Positions 1-5,629 of a DNA stretch of 9,635 nucleotides are shown one piece after another. Origin of the DNA: CBDCRK01 sp965220955 (GTDB lineage Bacteria; Desulfobacterota; Binatia; Bin18; CBDCRK01). The position numbers and the translations under genes are program-made. The first letter of the stretch is position 1. The number at the start of each line of letters is the position of its first letter. The notes under the pieces are model-generated. The model ran no database searches. It was not told where the DNA came from and saw nothing but the letters and a program-made list of their open reading frames with translations. The stretch is from contig CBDCRK010000026.1 in assembly GCA_965220955.1 (NCBI GenBank), forward strand, positions 1 to 9,635, given 5' to 3'.

Positions 1-1340
1 AGGGCGCGGCGGCGGTAATCAGAGACAAGGTTGAGGTACTTGTCGGTCTGGCCGCGGTAGAGCCAGACAATGGCCAGGAGGCTCTGCTCCTGCTCGGGGC
101 TGAAGTCGTAGATCTTTCGGGTGACTTGGCGGTAGATATTGCGCGCGTCGATCATCAAGACCTTATCGCGGTGTTCCTTGGGCTTGTTGCGGTTCAGAAA
201 CCACAGCTCGCACGGAACAGTGCGGGTGTAAAAGAAGTTGGAGCGGATCGCAATCATCACATCCACGTCGCCGGTCTCGACCAACGTCTGGCGCACTTTG
301 GCCTCGGTCCCGCCGGCGCTGGAAGCCTGGGACGACATGACGAAGCCGGCCCGGCCCTGCTCGTTCAGGTAGCTGTAGAAGTAGCTGATCCAGACGTAGT
401 TGCCGTTCGAGACCTTGCCCTGCTTGTTGACGCCAGGCAAGCCGAACGGCAGGCGTGGGTCGGTCTTGATCCTGGCTGCGTCAATTTCGTCAACGTTGAA
501 TGGCGGGTTGGCCATGACGTAGGCGGCTTTACCTACGAGTTCGTGAGGATCTTCGTAGTAGGTGATGGCCTGCTGGATGTTGCCTTCCAGACCATGGACG
601 GCCAGGTTCATCTTGGCCAGGCGGATGGTCGTAGCGTTTTTCTCCAGCCCGCGGAAGGTGAGCCGGTCGGTGGGGCTCTGGCCGTGCTCTTCGACAATGC
701 GCGCGCTCTGTACGAACATGCCGCCGGAGCCGCAGGCCGGGTCCAGGACTGTACCGCGCTCGGGGTCGAGCACATGGGCAATCAGTGAGACCAGCGAGAT
801 GGGCGTGAAGAACTCTCCTGCGTCGTGGGCCTTCTGGTCGGCAAACTGGGTCAGAAAATACTCGTAGATGCGGCCGAAAACGTCGCCTGAGACCCGTTTG
901 AGTTCATCGGGGTTGAGCGTTCGCAAGAGTTGGCCGAGGACGGTGTTATCCAGATCCTGGTATTCGCTCTTGGGTAGCACACCGCGCAGGCTCTCGTAGT
1001 CCGCCTCAATGGACTCCATCGCACCGATGACGGCCTTGGCGCGGTCTTCGCCGTCGGGCAATCCGACAAGATAGTCGAACTGTGCTTCGGGCCGCAGGAA
1101 GATCGCACTTTGTGTCGAAAAGTCCTCTTTTGTCAGGGCTCGCCTCTTCCCGCCCCGGGTGGGGAGTTTCGCCTCAATAGACGCCTTGACTCTCAGATAG
1201 CGGCTGTAGGCGTGGCGCAGGAAGATGAGCCCCATGACAGGTAGAAAATACTCGTTGCTGGCGTAGTTGGAGTTGGCTCGCAGTGTATCCGCGGCGCCCC
1301 ACAGACGCTTTTCTATTGTCTCGATGTGCTCAAGCTGCAT
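1..1340 (-). CDS. hsdM: Type I restriction-modification DNA methyltransferase subunit HsdM (3' end outside window)
   Basis: Translating the minus strand from the ATG at 1340 gives one uninterrupted frame of 446 codons to the window edge. The N-terminus (MQLEHIETIEKRLWGAADTL) and an early SNEYFLPVMGLIFLRHAY stretch are typical of the HsdM helical N-terminal domain. The N6-adenine methylase core follows: GEFFTP just before motif I, SAM-binding DPACGSGG at residues 200-207, and catalytic NPPF at 278-281. HsdM methylates adenine in a target chosen by HsdS, and with HsdR forms the restriction enzyme. Family members are usually about 500 residues or more, so perhaps 60 or more C-terminal residues are missing, and hsdS/hsdR would lie to the left. 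The start is set by AAGGAG at 1344-1349, only 3 nt from the ATG. The gene looks richer in GC than the DNA just upstream, consistent with acquisition as a defence cassette. Function is certain to family level; the target sequence is unknown. Confidence 0.95.
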   Translation of the reverse strand, partial: MQLEHIETIEKRLWGAADTLRANSNYASNEYFLPVMGLIFLRHAYSRYLRVKASIEAKLPTRGGKRRALTKEDFSTQSAIFLRPEAQFDYLVGLPDGEDRAKAVIGAMESIEADYESLRGVLPKSEYQDLDNTVLGQLLRTLNPDELKRVSGDVFGRIYEYFLTQFADQKAHDAGEFFTPISLVSLIAHVLDPERGTVLDPACGSGGMFVQSARIVEEHGQSPTDRLTFRGLEKNATTIRLAKMNLAVHGLEGNIQQAITYYEDPHELVGKAAYVMANPPFNVDEIDAARIKTDPRLPFGLPGVNKQGKVSNGNYVWISYFYSYLNEQGRAGFVMSSQASSAGGTEAKVRQTLVETGDVDVMIAIRSNFFYTRTVPCELWFLNRNKPKEHRDKVLMIDARNIYRQVTRKIYDFSPEQEQSLLAIVWLYRGQTDKYLNLVSDYRRRA

Positions 1341-1504
1341 GTTCTCCTTCTTGTTTGTCGGTCCATCCAGGGCAAATTGTCAACAGAGGTTAGCTCGTTG
1401 TACACAATGGCGCCGTCGCGGATCGTAGGTCCAATGAGCTCGTAGGTTTGGCGCTTGAGCACGCTAAAAAGGGTGTCCAGTGCGTCTCGTTCTATGACTT
1501 GCAT
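1341..1504 (-). pseudogene. 5' remnant of a 4Fe-4S sulfhydrogenase/sulfite reductase-type subunit gene
   Basis: The minus strand from the ATG at 1504 encodes MQVIERDALDTLF, then IGPTIRDGAIVYNEL and SVDNLP. This matches my memory of the N-terminus of the 4Fe-4S dicluster subunits found beside cytoplasmic NiFe sulfhydrogenases and anaerobic sulfite reductases, which carry electrons between iron-sulfur centres and are roughly 340-400 residues long. After LP the family normally continues GWTDEQ. Here GWTDKQEGE is present but in another frame, so there is a frameshift near 1369-1374. Similarity then ends at the hsdM start codon. Only about 55 of several hundred residues remain and none of the cysteine clusters, so the product cannot be functional. 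A GGGGAGG sequence lies about 14 nt before the ATG. The family assignment rests on recalled motifs and was not tested by a search. Confidence 0.7.
1344..1349 (-). promoter_or_regulatory. hsdM ribosome binding site inside the upstream gene remnant
   Basis: AAGGAG on the minus strand, 3 nt before the hsdM ATG. The same bases encode the Gln-Glu-Gly of the shifted GWTDKQEGE segment of the iron-sulfur gene remnant. The translation signal of hsdM therefore appears to be borrowed from the coding sequence of the broken gene. Spacing is tighter than ideal. Confidence 0.55.
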
Positions 1505-1981
1505 AGTGCTTCTCTATACCTCCCCTATCTTTTTGTCCATTGTGGCTATTTCTGCAAGATATAGCGGTTTGCACTTGAGTGGACATCAGCATTTGAGAAA
1601 GATTGCGCTTTCCTATCACAACAAAGCGTAGGGGCGAATCTTGTATTCGCCGATCCTGCCCGCGACCCTCCACAGTGGGCGATCACGTCGGGCAGGATGC
1701 CCGCGATCGCCCCTACAAAAGGGGCCTTGTATTCGCCGGACCCTCCACAGTGGGCGACCACCGGGACCAGGATCATCAACAGACGCCTACCCAAATGAAA
1801 GATGCTATAAATACCAGGACTGTTTCCAAAGGAGACACTGTATCTCTTAGGATATAGCTTTAAAGCCAGAGTGTTCCCATTAGAGATATTCGTCCAATTT
1901 ATATTCCCAATTTTGCCAAAATAAGGAGAGATTCTAAGGGAGTTCTTCAATAAAATGGCTCCTTAATACTCCTTATATTGG
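1505..1981. other. Non-coding stretch containing a palindromic repeat
   Basis: Apart from the repeat at 1628-1757 I find no gene here. The open frames on both strands have no recognisable domain, and the longest (minus, 1950-1546) is partly made of translated repeat. The right half (about 1850-1981) is AT-rich, consistent with a promoter region for the plus-strand gene that follows. The left end should hold the promoter of the broken iron-sulfur gene and hsdM, but I see no convincing -35/-10 pair. Confidence 0.5.
1628..1757. repeat. Palindromic interspersed repeat (GTAGGGGCGA type) with internal direct repeats
   Basis: GTAGGGGCGA (1628-1637) and its reverse complement TCGCCCCTAC (1707-1716) bound a nested palindrome with a second inverted pair, ATCCTGCCCG (1653-1662) and CGGGCAGGAT (1689-1698). 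Two direct repeats overlap this: CTTGTATTCGCCG at 1640-1652 and 1726-1738, and GACCCTCCACAGTGGGCGA at 1664-1682 and 1739-1757, an exact 19-bp match 75 bp apart. The second set looks like a partial extra copy. Elements beginning GTAGGGGCGA are common dispersed intergenic repeats in Chloroflexota and Cyanobacteria. There is no coding capacity, so if mobile it depends on an enzyme elsewhere. Confidence 0.75.
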
Positions 1982-2011
1982 TTATTGGTGGCGGTTATGC
2001 TTTGGTATGAT
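1982..2011 (+). promoter_or_regulatory. Sigma-70-like promoter with extended -10 for the CopD-like gene
   Basis: TTATTG at 1982-1987, an 18-nt spacer, and TATGAT at 2006-2011 preceded by TGG, which forms an extended -10 (TGnTATGAT). It lies about 55 nt before the start of the CopD-like gene. The -35 is weak, but an extended -10 can compensate. Predicted by eye only. Confidence 0.4.
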
Positions 2012-2066
2012 ATGACTCTAGTCCCCCAGAAATTTACCGGACATTTATGGAGGCCTAGAAAGCGGG

Positions 2067-2570
2067 GTGACGATGTATGCCTTCTACCTATTTTCCGTCT
2101 GGTTGCACATCCTGGCAGTTACCGTGTGGATTGGCGGCATGGTGTTCCTGGCCTTGGTCTTAGTTCCGGTGACTCGGCACCGGGAATATCGTGATATAGC
2201 TGCCTCTCTTATCCAGCAGAGTGGGGTGCGTTTTCGCTGGGTAGGGTGGGGGAGCCTGGGATTGCTCCTGTTAACCGGCATCTTCAACCTTGGCTTTCGG
2301 GGTTTTAGCTGGGGAGACATATGGAGCGGGGAACTTTTATCTGGCTCCTTTGGCCGCCTCTTGGGGATGAAGCTGCTATTGGTCGTTATTATTCTTATTC
2401 TCAGTATCTGGCACGATTTCTTTATTGGCCCGCGGGCTACAGCTTTAAGCCAGGCAGATCCAACCTCTCCCGAGGCAGGGCGTCTTAGACGCCAGGCTTC
2501 CTGGTTCGGGCGCTTCAATCTTCTTTTGGGTCTGGTTGTTGTGGCTCTGGCTATAAAGTTAGTGCGCTGA
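2067..2570 (+). CDS. CopD-like four-helix integral membrane protein
   Basis: The 167-residue protein is almost entirely hydrophobic, with four likely membrane helices at about residues 4-34, 60-80, 97-122 and 148-166. SVWLHILAVTVWIGGMVFLA near the N-terminus, LTGIFNLG in helix 2 and IWHDFFIGPRA at about 114-124 are the hallmarks of the CopD/PF05425-like family of small membrane proteins with conserved histidines (H14, H116). CopD of copper resistance operons is linked to copper movement across the inner membrane, but short stand-alone members like this are mostly uncharacterised and some may bind haem or copper. No copper gene is adjacent, so copper transport is not claimed. Start: GTG at 2067, with GGAGG at 2049-2053; the ATG at 2073 is an alternative that removes two residues. 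It is transcribed alone from the promoter at 1982-2011. Confidence 0.85.
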   Translation: MTMYAFYLFSVWLHILAVTVWIGGMVFLALVLVPVTRHREYRDIAASLIQQSGVRFRWVGWGSLGLLLLTGIFNLGFRGFSWGDIWSGELLSGSFGRLLGMKLLLVVIILILSIWHDFFIGPRATALSQADPTSPEAGRLRRQASWFGRFNLLLGLVVVALAIKLVR

Positions 2571-2571
2571 T

Positions 2572-2645
2572 AGGAGGAGCAATGTAGCCTCTCTCTGTAG
2601 CCCGATGACATTAGAGAGGATTGACCGGGCTGTGGACTCCTCTCT
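2572..2645 (+). promoter_or_regulatory. Start-stop codon pair followed by mutually exclusive hairpins
   Basis: Just after the CopD-like stop codon comes GGAGGAG (2573-2579) and then ATG TAG (2582-2587), a ribosome binding site leading to a start codon immediately followed by a stop. Next, AGAGAGG (2613-2619) can pair either with CCTCTCT upstream (2588-2594) or CCTCTCT downstream (2639-2645). AGCCCG (2599-2604) can pair with CGGGCT (2626-2631). These pairings compete, as in an attenuator. No U-tract and no intact downstream gene follow. It may equally be the scar of a deleted second gene. Low certainty. Confidence 0.3.
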
Positions 2646-2722
2646 CTCGGATTTAGCCCATAGGCATAGATTTCGTTGTGCCCACATCACGCTGACCGAG
2701 CAGTTCCCGAATTGGGCGGATG

Positions 2723-2920
2723 TCATAGCCCTATTTTCTCTTTTCTCAGCGCAAGCTTCGCTCCCCTCAATTTCAACTGCCATAGATCAGACATATACTG
2801 AGGCTCAAATCTTCTCTTAAAAACGATTACTTCATCTATGCTGAGCATCTCTTTGACTCGGAGTAGTGCATCGGCCACCCGCGCCCCAATGGTTCCTGGA
2901 CCAACTACCTCGACCTTCAT
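2723..2920 (-). pseudogene. Short ORF, possible cysteine-less remnant of a small thioredoxin-like redox protein
   Basis: A 65-residue frame starts at the ATG at 2920, with AAAGGAT about 10 nt upstream on the minus strand. It begins MKVEVVGPGTIGARVADALL. This resembles the small redox-active disulfide (thioredoxin-like) proteins, which begin MKVEVxGPGCxxC. If so, both cysteines of the CxxC are replaced (T10 and A13), and the TPALVIDG segment that should follow is missing. After residue 40 or so the sequence (QLKLRGAKLALRKEKIGL) matches nothing I know. It could be a decayed gene or a chance frame with a good ribosome binding site. The similarity is confined to the first 25-35 residues. Confidence 0.35.
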
Positions 2921-3192
2921 TGCGGTCTATCCTTTCTGGGGTAGGTGAGCATCCAAAAATTGCTAATTTTCTAGGTTTGGAGATGATGGCAGAAGAAGAC
3001 CTCGCTAAGAGACAGACCCTGCTTCATGGTTGTGGCAAGCAGCGTGCCTATCATGCTCCAGGTATAACCCTGCAAATCTCCTTAGAGAAACCGGAGGAAA
3101 GTTCTCCCTCCTTCTCGTTTTTGCGAATTTCCTCATGATTATTTCTTATCCTTAAGAACACCCCCCCCTTTTTTGGTAGGTCGGGAGAAGGT
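2921..3192. other. Leader region before the histidine kinase, no gene seen
   Basis: No recognisable protein in any frame. There is a small hairpin GGAGG (3093-3097)/CCTCC (3107-3111) followed by TTCTCGTTTTT, which could terminate plus-strand transcription. A weak promoter-like pair follows (TTGCGA 3121-3126, TCTTAT 3144-3149, 17-nt spacer). A C8T6 run lies at 3161-3174, and GGGAG (3183-3187) sits 5 nt before the kinase ATG. Confidence 0.35.
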
Positions 3193-4923
3193 ATGGTAGC
3201 CCAAGAGATAGGTAAGCAAATTCTCTCAGGGCGGAAAATAACTAAGCAGGAAAAAACCGTGAGCAAGCGCTCGCGTCAGGCTTGTAAGGCACCTGCCACA
3301 ACTACAGACCACACAAGAGCGGAGACAGAAATCAGAGCCCGGGCGCACCAACAGGCAGTAGTAGCTGATCTGGGTCAACACGCCCTGGCAGGGGCAGAGC
3401 TGTCTGTACTAATGAACGAAGCTGTTGCCCTGGTCGCCCAAACCCTTGGAGTGCAATATTGTAAGGTCCTGGAGCTGCTGCCGGACGATAACGCTTTGCT
3501 CTTGCGGGCGGGTGTGGGCTGGCAGGAGGGGCTTGTGGGCCAGGCGACGGTCGGTGCAAGCACTGATTTACAAACTGGCTACACCCTGCTGTCCAGTGAG
3601 CCGGTAATTGTGGAGGATCTCCGCACGGAAACGCGGTTCAACGGGCCGCCGCTGCTTAACGACCATGGGGTGGTCAGCGGTATGAGCGTTATCATCTTGG
3701 GCCAAGAGCGACCTTTTGGGGTCTTGGGTGCGTACACAACTAAGAGACGGACGTTTACCAAAGATGATATTCACTTCCTCCAAGCCGTTGCCAATGTGCT
3801 GGCTATGGCGATTGAGCGTAGGCGGGCTGAGGAGGTGCTGCGACGTAGCGGAGCCTGGCGGCAAAGCCTCATTGACACCACCCAGGATGCCGTCATCTCT
3901 ATCGACCACCAGGGCCGCATTGTTCTGTTTAACTCCGCGGCCGAGCGCATCTTCGGTTACACCCAGGCGGAAGTTCAGGGCCAGCAAGTCAACCTTCTCA
4001 TGCCTGAGCCTTATGCGAGTGAGCATGAAGGCTATATCGCCCGCTACGAGCAGACCGGTGAACCCCACGCCCTTGGCCGCATCCGCACCGTAGCCGCGCA
4101 ACGCAAAAATGGCGAAGTGTTTCCTATCGAACTGTCGCTCACCGAGGTCACGGTCGATGAAGAGGTCCGCTATGCTGCTCTCATCCGGGATATCTCTGAG
4201 AAAGTCAGACTGCAGGAGCAGTTGATTGAACGTGAGCGCTTGGCTGCTATTGGCACCACGGCAGCCAAGCTTGCCCATGAGATTGGCAATCCGCTTAATG
4301 CTATGTACATGACTACCCAACTTTTAGAGCGGCGTCTGACAAAGCAGCTAGGCAACCTGGATGATAAGATTTCTTCAACCATCCGTAACCTCATGGACGA
4401 GATTGTCCGCCTCAACCAACTCCTGCAAGAGTACCGCTCCCTATCGCGTCGCCAGCAGCCCAGCTTGCAGCCAACAGACCTGGTCACTTTGGTGGTCGAA
4501 GCTCTGACGGCAGAGACGCCCCACTATACTGCCTGCGGGATTCGCGTTGAACATGCCTTCCCAGCGGATTTGCCCCCGGTTATGGCAGACAGCGAGAAGC
4601 TCAAGCAGGTGGTGTTGAATCTATGCAAGAATGCTGTAGAGGCCATGCCTCATGGTGGGACGCTCACTGTGCGAGCCTATAACTCCGGGGAACAGGTGAG
4701 CCTGGAGGTTAGGGATACTGGGGTTGGCATCCCAGCTGGGGCCGATGTTTTTGCTCCTTTTACTACAACCAAACCCCAGGGCACGGGGCTTGGGTTAGCC
4801 ATTGTCCAGCAGATTATGGCGGCCCACAAGGGAACAGTGACCTACACCAGTGAGCTGGATCAGGGAACAACGTTTACCCTGGTGCTGCCCATCTCTCCTC
4901 TGCCACCCACAAGGCCAGGCTGA
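3193..4923 (+). CDS. GAF-PAS sensor histidine kinase with FixL-like PAS domain
   Basis: The 576-residue soluble kinase has no membrane segment. Order: basic N-terminus, GAF domain (about 50-212, ending FLQAVANVLAMAIERRRAEE), PAS domain (about 224-345), HisKA dimerisation domain with phospho-acceptor H362 in KLAHEIGNPLN, and HATPase with N-box N476/N480, G1 box DTGVGIP (D508) and G2 box GTGLGL (530-535). The PAS reads LLMPEPYASEHEGY, then RKNGEVFPIELSLTE, the FixL subtype. H278 lines up with the haem-ligating histidine of Bradyrhizobium FixL (H200), and R298, exactly 20 residues later, with the O2-contacting R220. The isoleucines of FixL around the haem pocket are partly changed (A293, R296). 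The expected reaction is ATP-dependent autophosphorylation and transfer to a response regulator, but none is adjacent, so this is an orphan kinase. Start supported by GGGAG at 3183-3187. Kinase function is certain; haem binding is inferred from two residues and the motif. Confidence 0.95.
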   Translation: MVAQEIGKQILSGRKITKQEKTVSKRSRQACKAPATTTDHTRAETEIRARAHQQAVVADLGQHALAGAELSVLMNEAVALVAQTLGVQYCKVLELLPDDNALLLRAGVGWQEGLVGQATVGASTDLQTGYTLLSSEPVIVEDLRTETRFNGPPLLNDHGVVSGMSVIILGQERPFGVLGAYTTKRRTFTKDDIHFLQAVANVLAMAIERRRAEEVLRRSGAWRQSLIDTTQDAVISIDHQGRIVLFNSAAERIFGYTQAEVQGQQVNLLMPEPYASEHEGYIARYEQTGEPHALGRIRTVAAQRKNGEVFPIELSLTEVTVDEEVRYAALIRDISEKVRLQEQLIERERLAAIGTTAAKLAHEIGNPLNAMYMTTQLLERRLTKQLGNLDDKISSTIRNLMDEIVRLNQLLQEYRSLSRRQQPSLQPTDLVTLVVEALTAETPHYTACGIRVEHAFPADLPPVMADSEKLKQVVLNLCKNAVEAMPHGGTLTVRAYNSGEQVSLEVRDTGVGIPAGADVFAPFTTTKPQGTGLGLAIVQQIMAAHKGTVTYTSELDQGTTFTLVLPISPLPPTRPG

Positions 4924-4964
4924 CCACAGTTCTTTGGAGCAAAAAGTGTGCGGGGTCGGTTCTT

Positions 4965-4997
4965 GGGGAAAAGGCTAAGGAACCTTCCCCTTTTCTT
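4965..4997 (+). terminator. Rho-independent terminator after the histidine kinase
   Basis: GGGG (4965-4968), two bulged A, AAGG (4971-4974), an 8-nt loop, CCTT and CCCC (4983-4990), followed by TTTTCTT. The stem is G:C-rich with a T-rich tail 42 nt after the kinase stop, so the kinase is probably transcribed separately from the CBS gene. The AA bulge makes it imperfect. Confidence 0.5.
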
Positions 4998-5036
4998 AAC
5001 TGTAAGAATATCTTGCCTGGAATTCTCAAAATTTGG

Positions 5037-5089
5037 AAAGAGGCTCTCTTTACAGCAGCAGCTAGACGTCTAAGCCAGGGACTCTAGAC
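5037..5089 (+). promoter_or_regulatory. Cluster of palindromes upstream of the CBS gene (possible operator)
   Basis: AAAGAG-GCT-CTCTTT at 5037-5051 is a perfect inverted repeat. TAGACGTCTA at 5063-5072 is a perfect 10-bp palindrome. CTAGAC occurs at 5062-5067 and again at 5084-5089, 22 bp apart, about two helical turns. The cluster lies 100-155 nt before the CBS gene start, where a regulator could bind. No clear -35/-10 pair was seen; the nearest is TTGGGC near 5112 with a poor -10. Confidence 0.3.
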
Positions 5090-5191
5090 TGAGAACCCTA
5101 TTTAAGAAAATTGGGCGTTTATTCCATGAACAGTAGTCTTGTGTTAGTGGCACGGTTCATGCAAAAGCTTCCTTTTGAAGGAGAGATACCA

Positions 5192-5629
5192 ATGAAAGTC
5201 AAAAATCTTATGCAGAGCCATGTGGTTACTCTAAACGCAGCCAACTCCTTGGATGTGGCAGGAGACATTATGAGGATGAGTCGCATCCGCCACCTGCCTG
5301 TAGTGGAGGCGGATAAACGACTGGTTGGCCTTTTGAGCCAGCGGGATCTGTTCAAAGCCTCAATTTCCTCAGTCTTGGGCTTTGCCCAGGAAAGAGAACA
5401 CGAGTGGCTGGGCGAGGTGTCGGTGCGGGAGGTCATGACCGAAGAGGTAACCACCATAGAACCCGAGGCCGGGGTTGTTGAGGCCGTGGACAAAATGATT
5501 GCCGGCAAGTTTGGCTGCCTGCCAGTAGTGGAAGAAGGCAAACTTGTGGGTCTCATTACAGAGACCGACTGCCTACGTTGTTTTCGGGACCTCCTCAAAA
5601 TGGGAACATTTGGGGACTTGTTATCGTGA
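5192..5629 (+). CDS. Two-CBS-domain protein
   Basis: The protein is 145 residues from the ATG at 5192. It is essentially two CBS motifs: MKVKNLMQSHVVTL to HLPVVEADKRLVGLLSQRDL, and VREVMTEEVTTIEPEAG to CLPVVEEGKLVGLITETDCL. Such stand-alone pairs fold as a Bateman module that binds adenosine nucleotides (AMP, ATP or similar) and serve as energy-status sensors whose partner is usually unknown. An in-frame ATG at 5111 would add 27 residues unlike the family; GAAGGAG (5177-5183), 8 nt before 5192, decides the start. The gene converges on the kinase gene of the minus strand and overlaps its 3' end by 9 bp (5621-5629). A stump of a second CBS gene lies in the opposite operon, so this locus once had two. 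Substrate and partner cannot be told from sequence. Confidence 0.92.
   Translation: MKVKNLMQSHVVTLNAANSLDVAGDIMRMSRIRHLPVVEADKRLVGLLSQRDLFKASISSVLGFAQEREHEWLGEVSVREVMTEEVTTIEPEAGVVEAVDKMIAGKFGCLPVVEEGKLVGLITETDCLRCFRDLLKMGTFGDLLS

Noticed and set aside
126..788. A 220-codon plus-strand open frame across the left part of the window
   Set aside because: It is the antisense of hsdM; the minus frame carries DPACGSGG and NPPF motifs, while the plus frame has no recognisable domain.
1628..1757. CRISPR array
   Set aside because: Only two copies of the 19-bp repeat, the spacing is explained by an inner palindrome, and no regular spacers or cas genes are present.
1546..1950. A 134-codon minus-strand open frame
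   Set aside because: Its middle is translated palindromic repeat (VVAHCGGSGEY and VIAHCGGSRAG are the two repeat copies), and it has no family resemblance.
2084..2611. A 175-codon minus-strand open frame opposite the CopD-like gene
   Set aside because: Arg/Pro/Lys-rich antisense of a hydrophobic membrane protein, with no recognisable domain.
3568..4320. A 250-codon minus-strand open frame opposite the histidine kinase
   Set aside because: It is a shadow of the kinase reading frame; no domain and no ribosome binding site with meaning.
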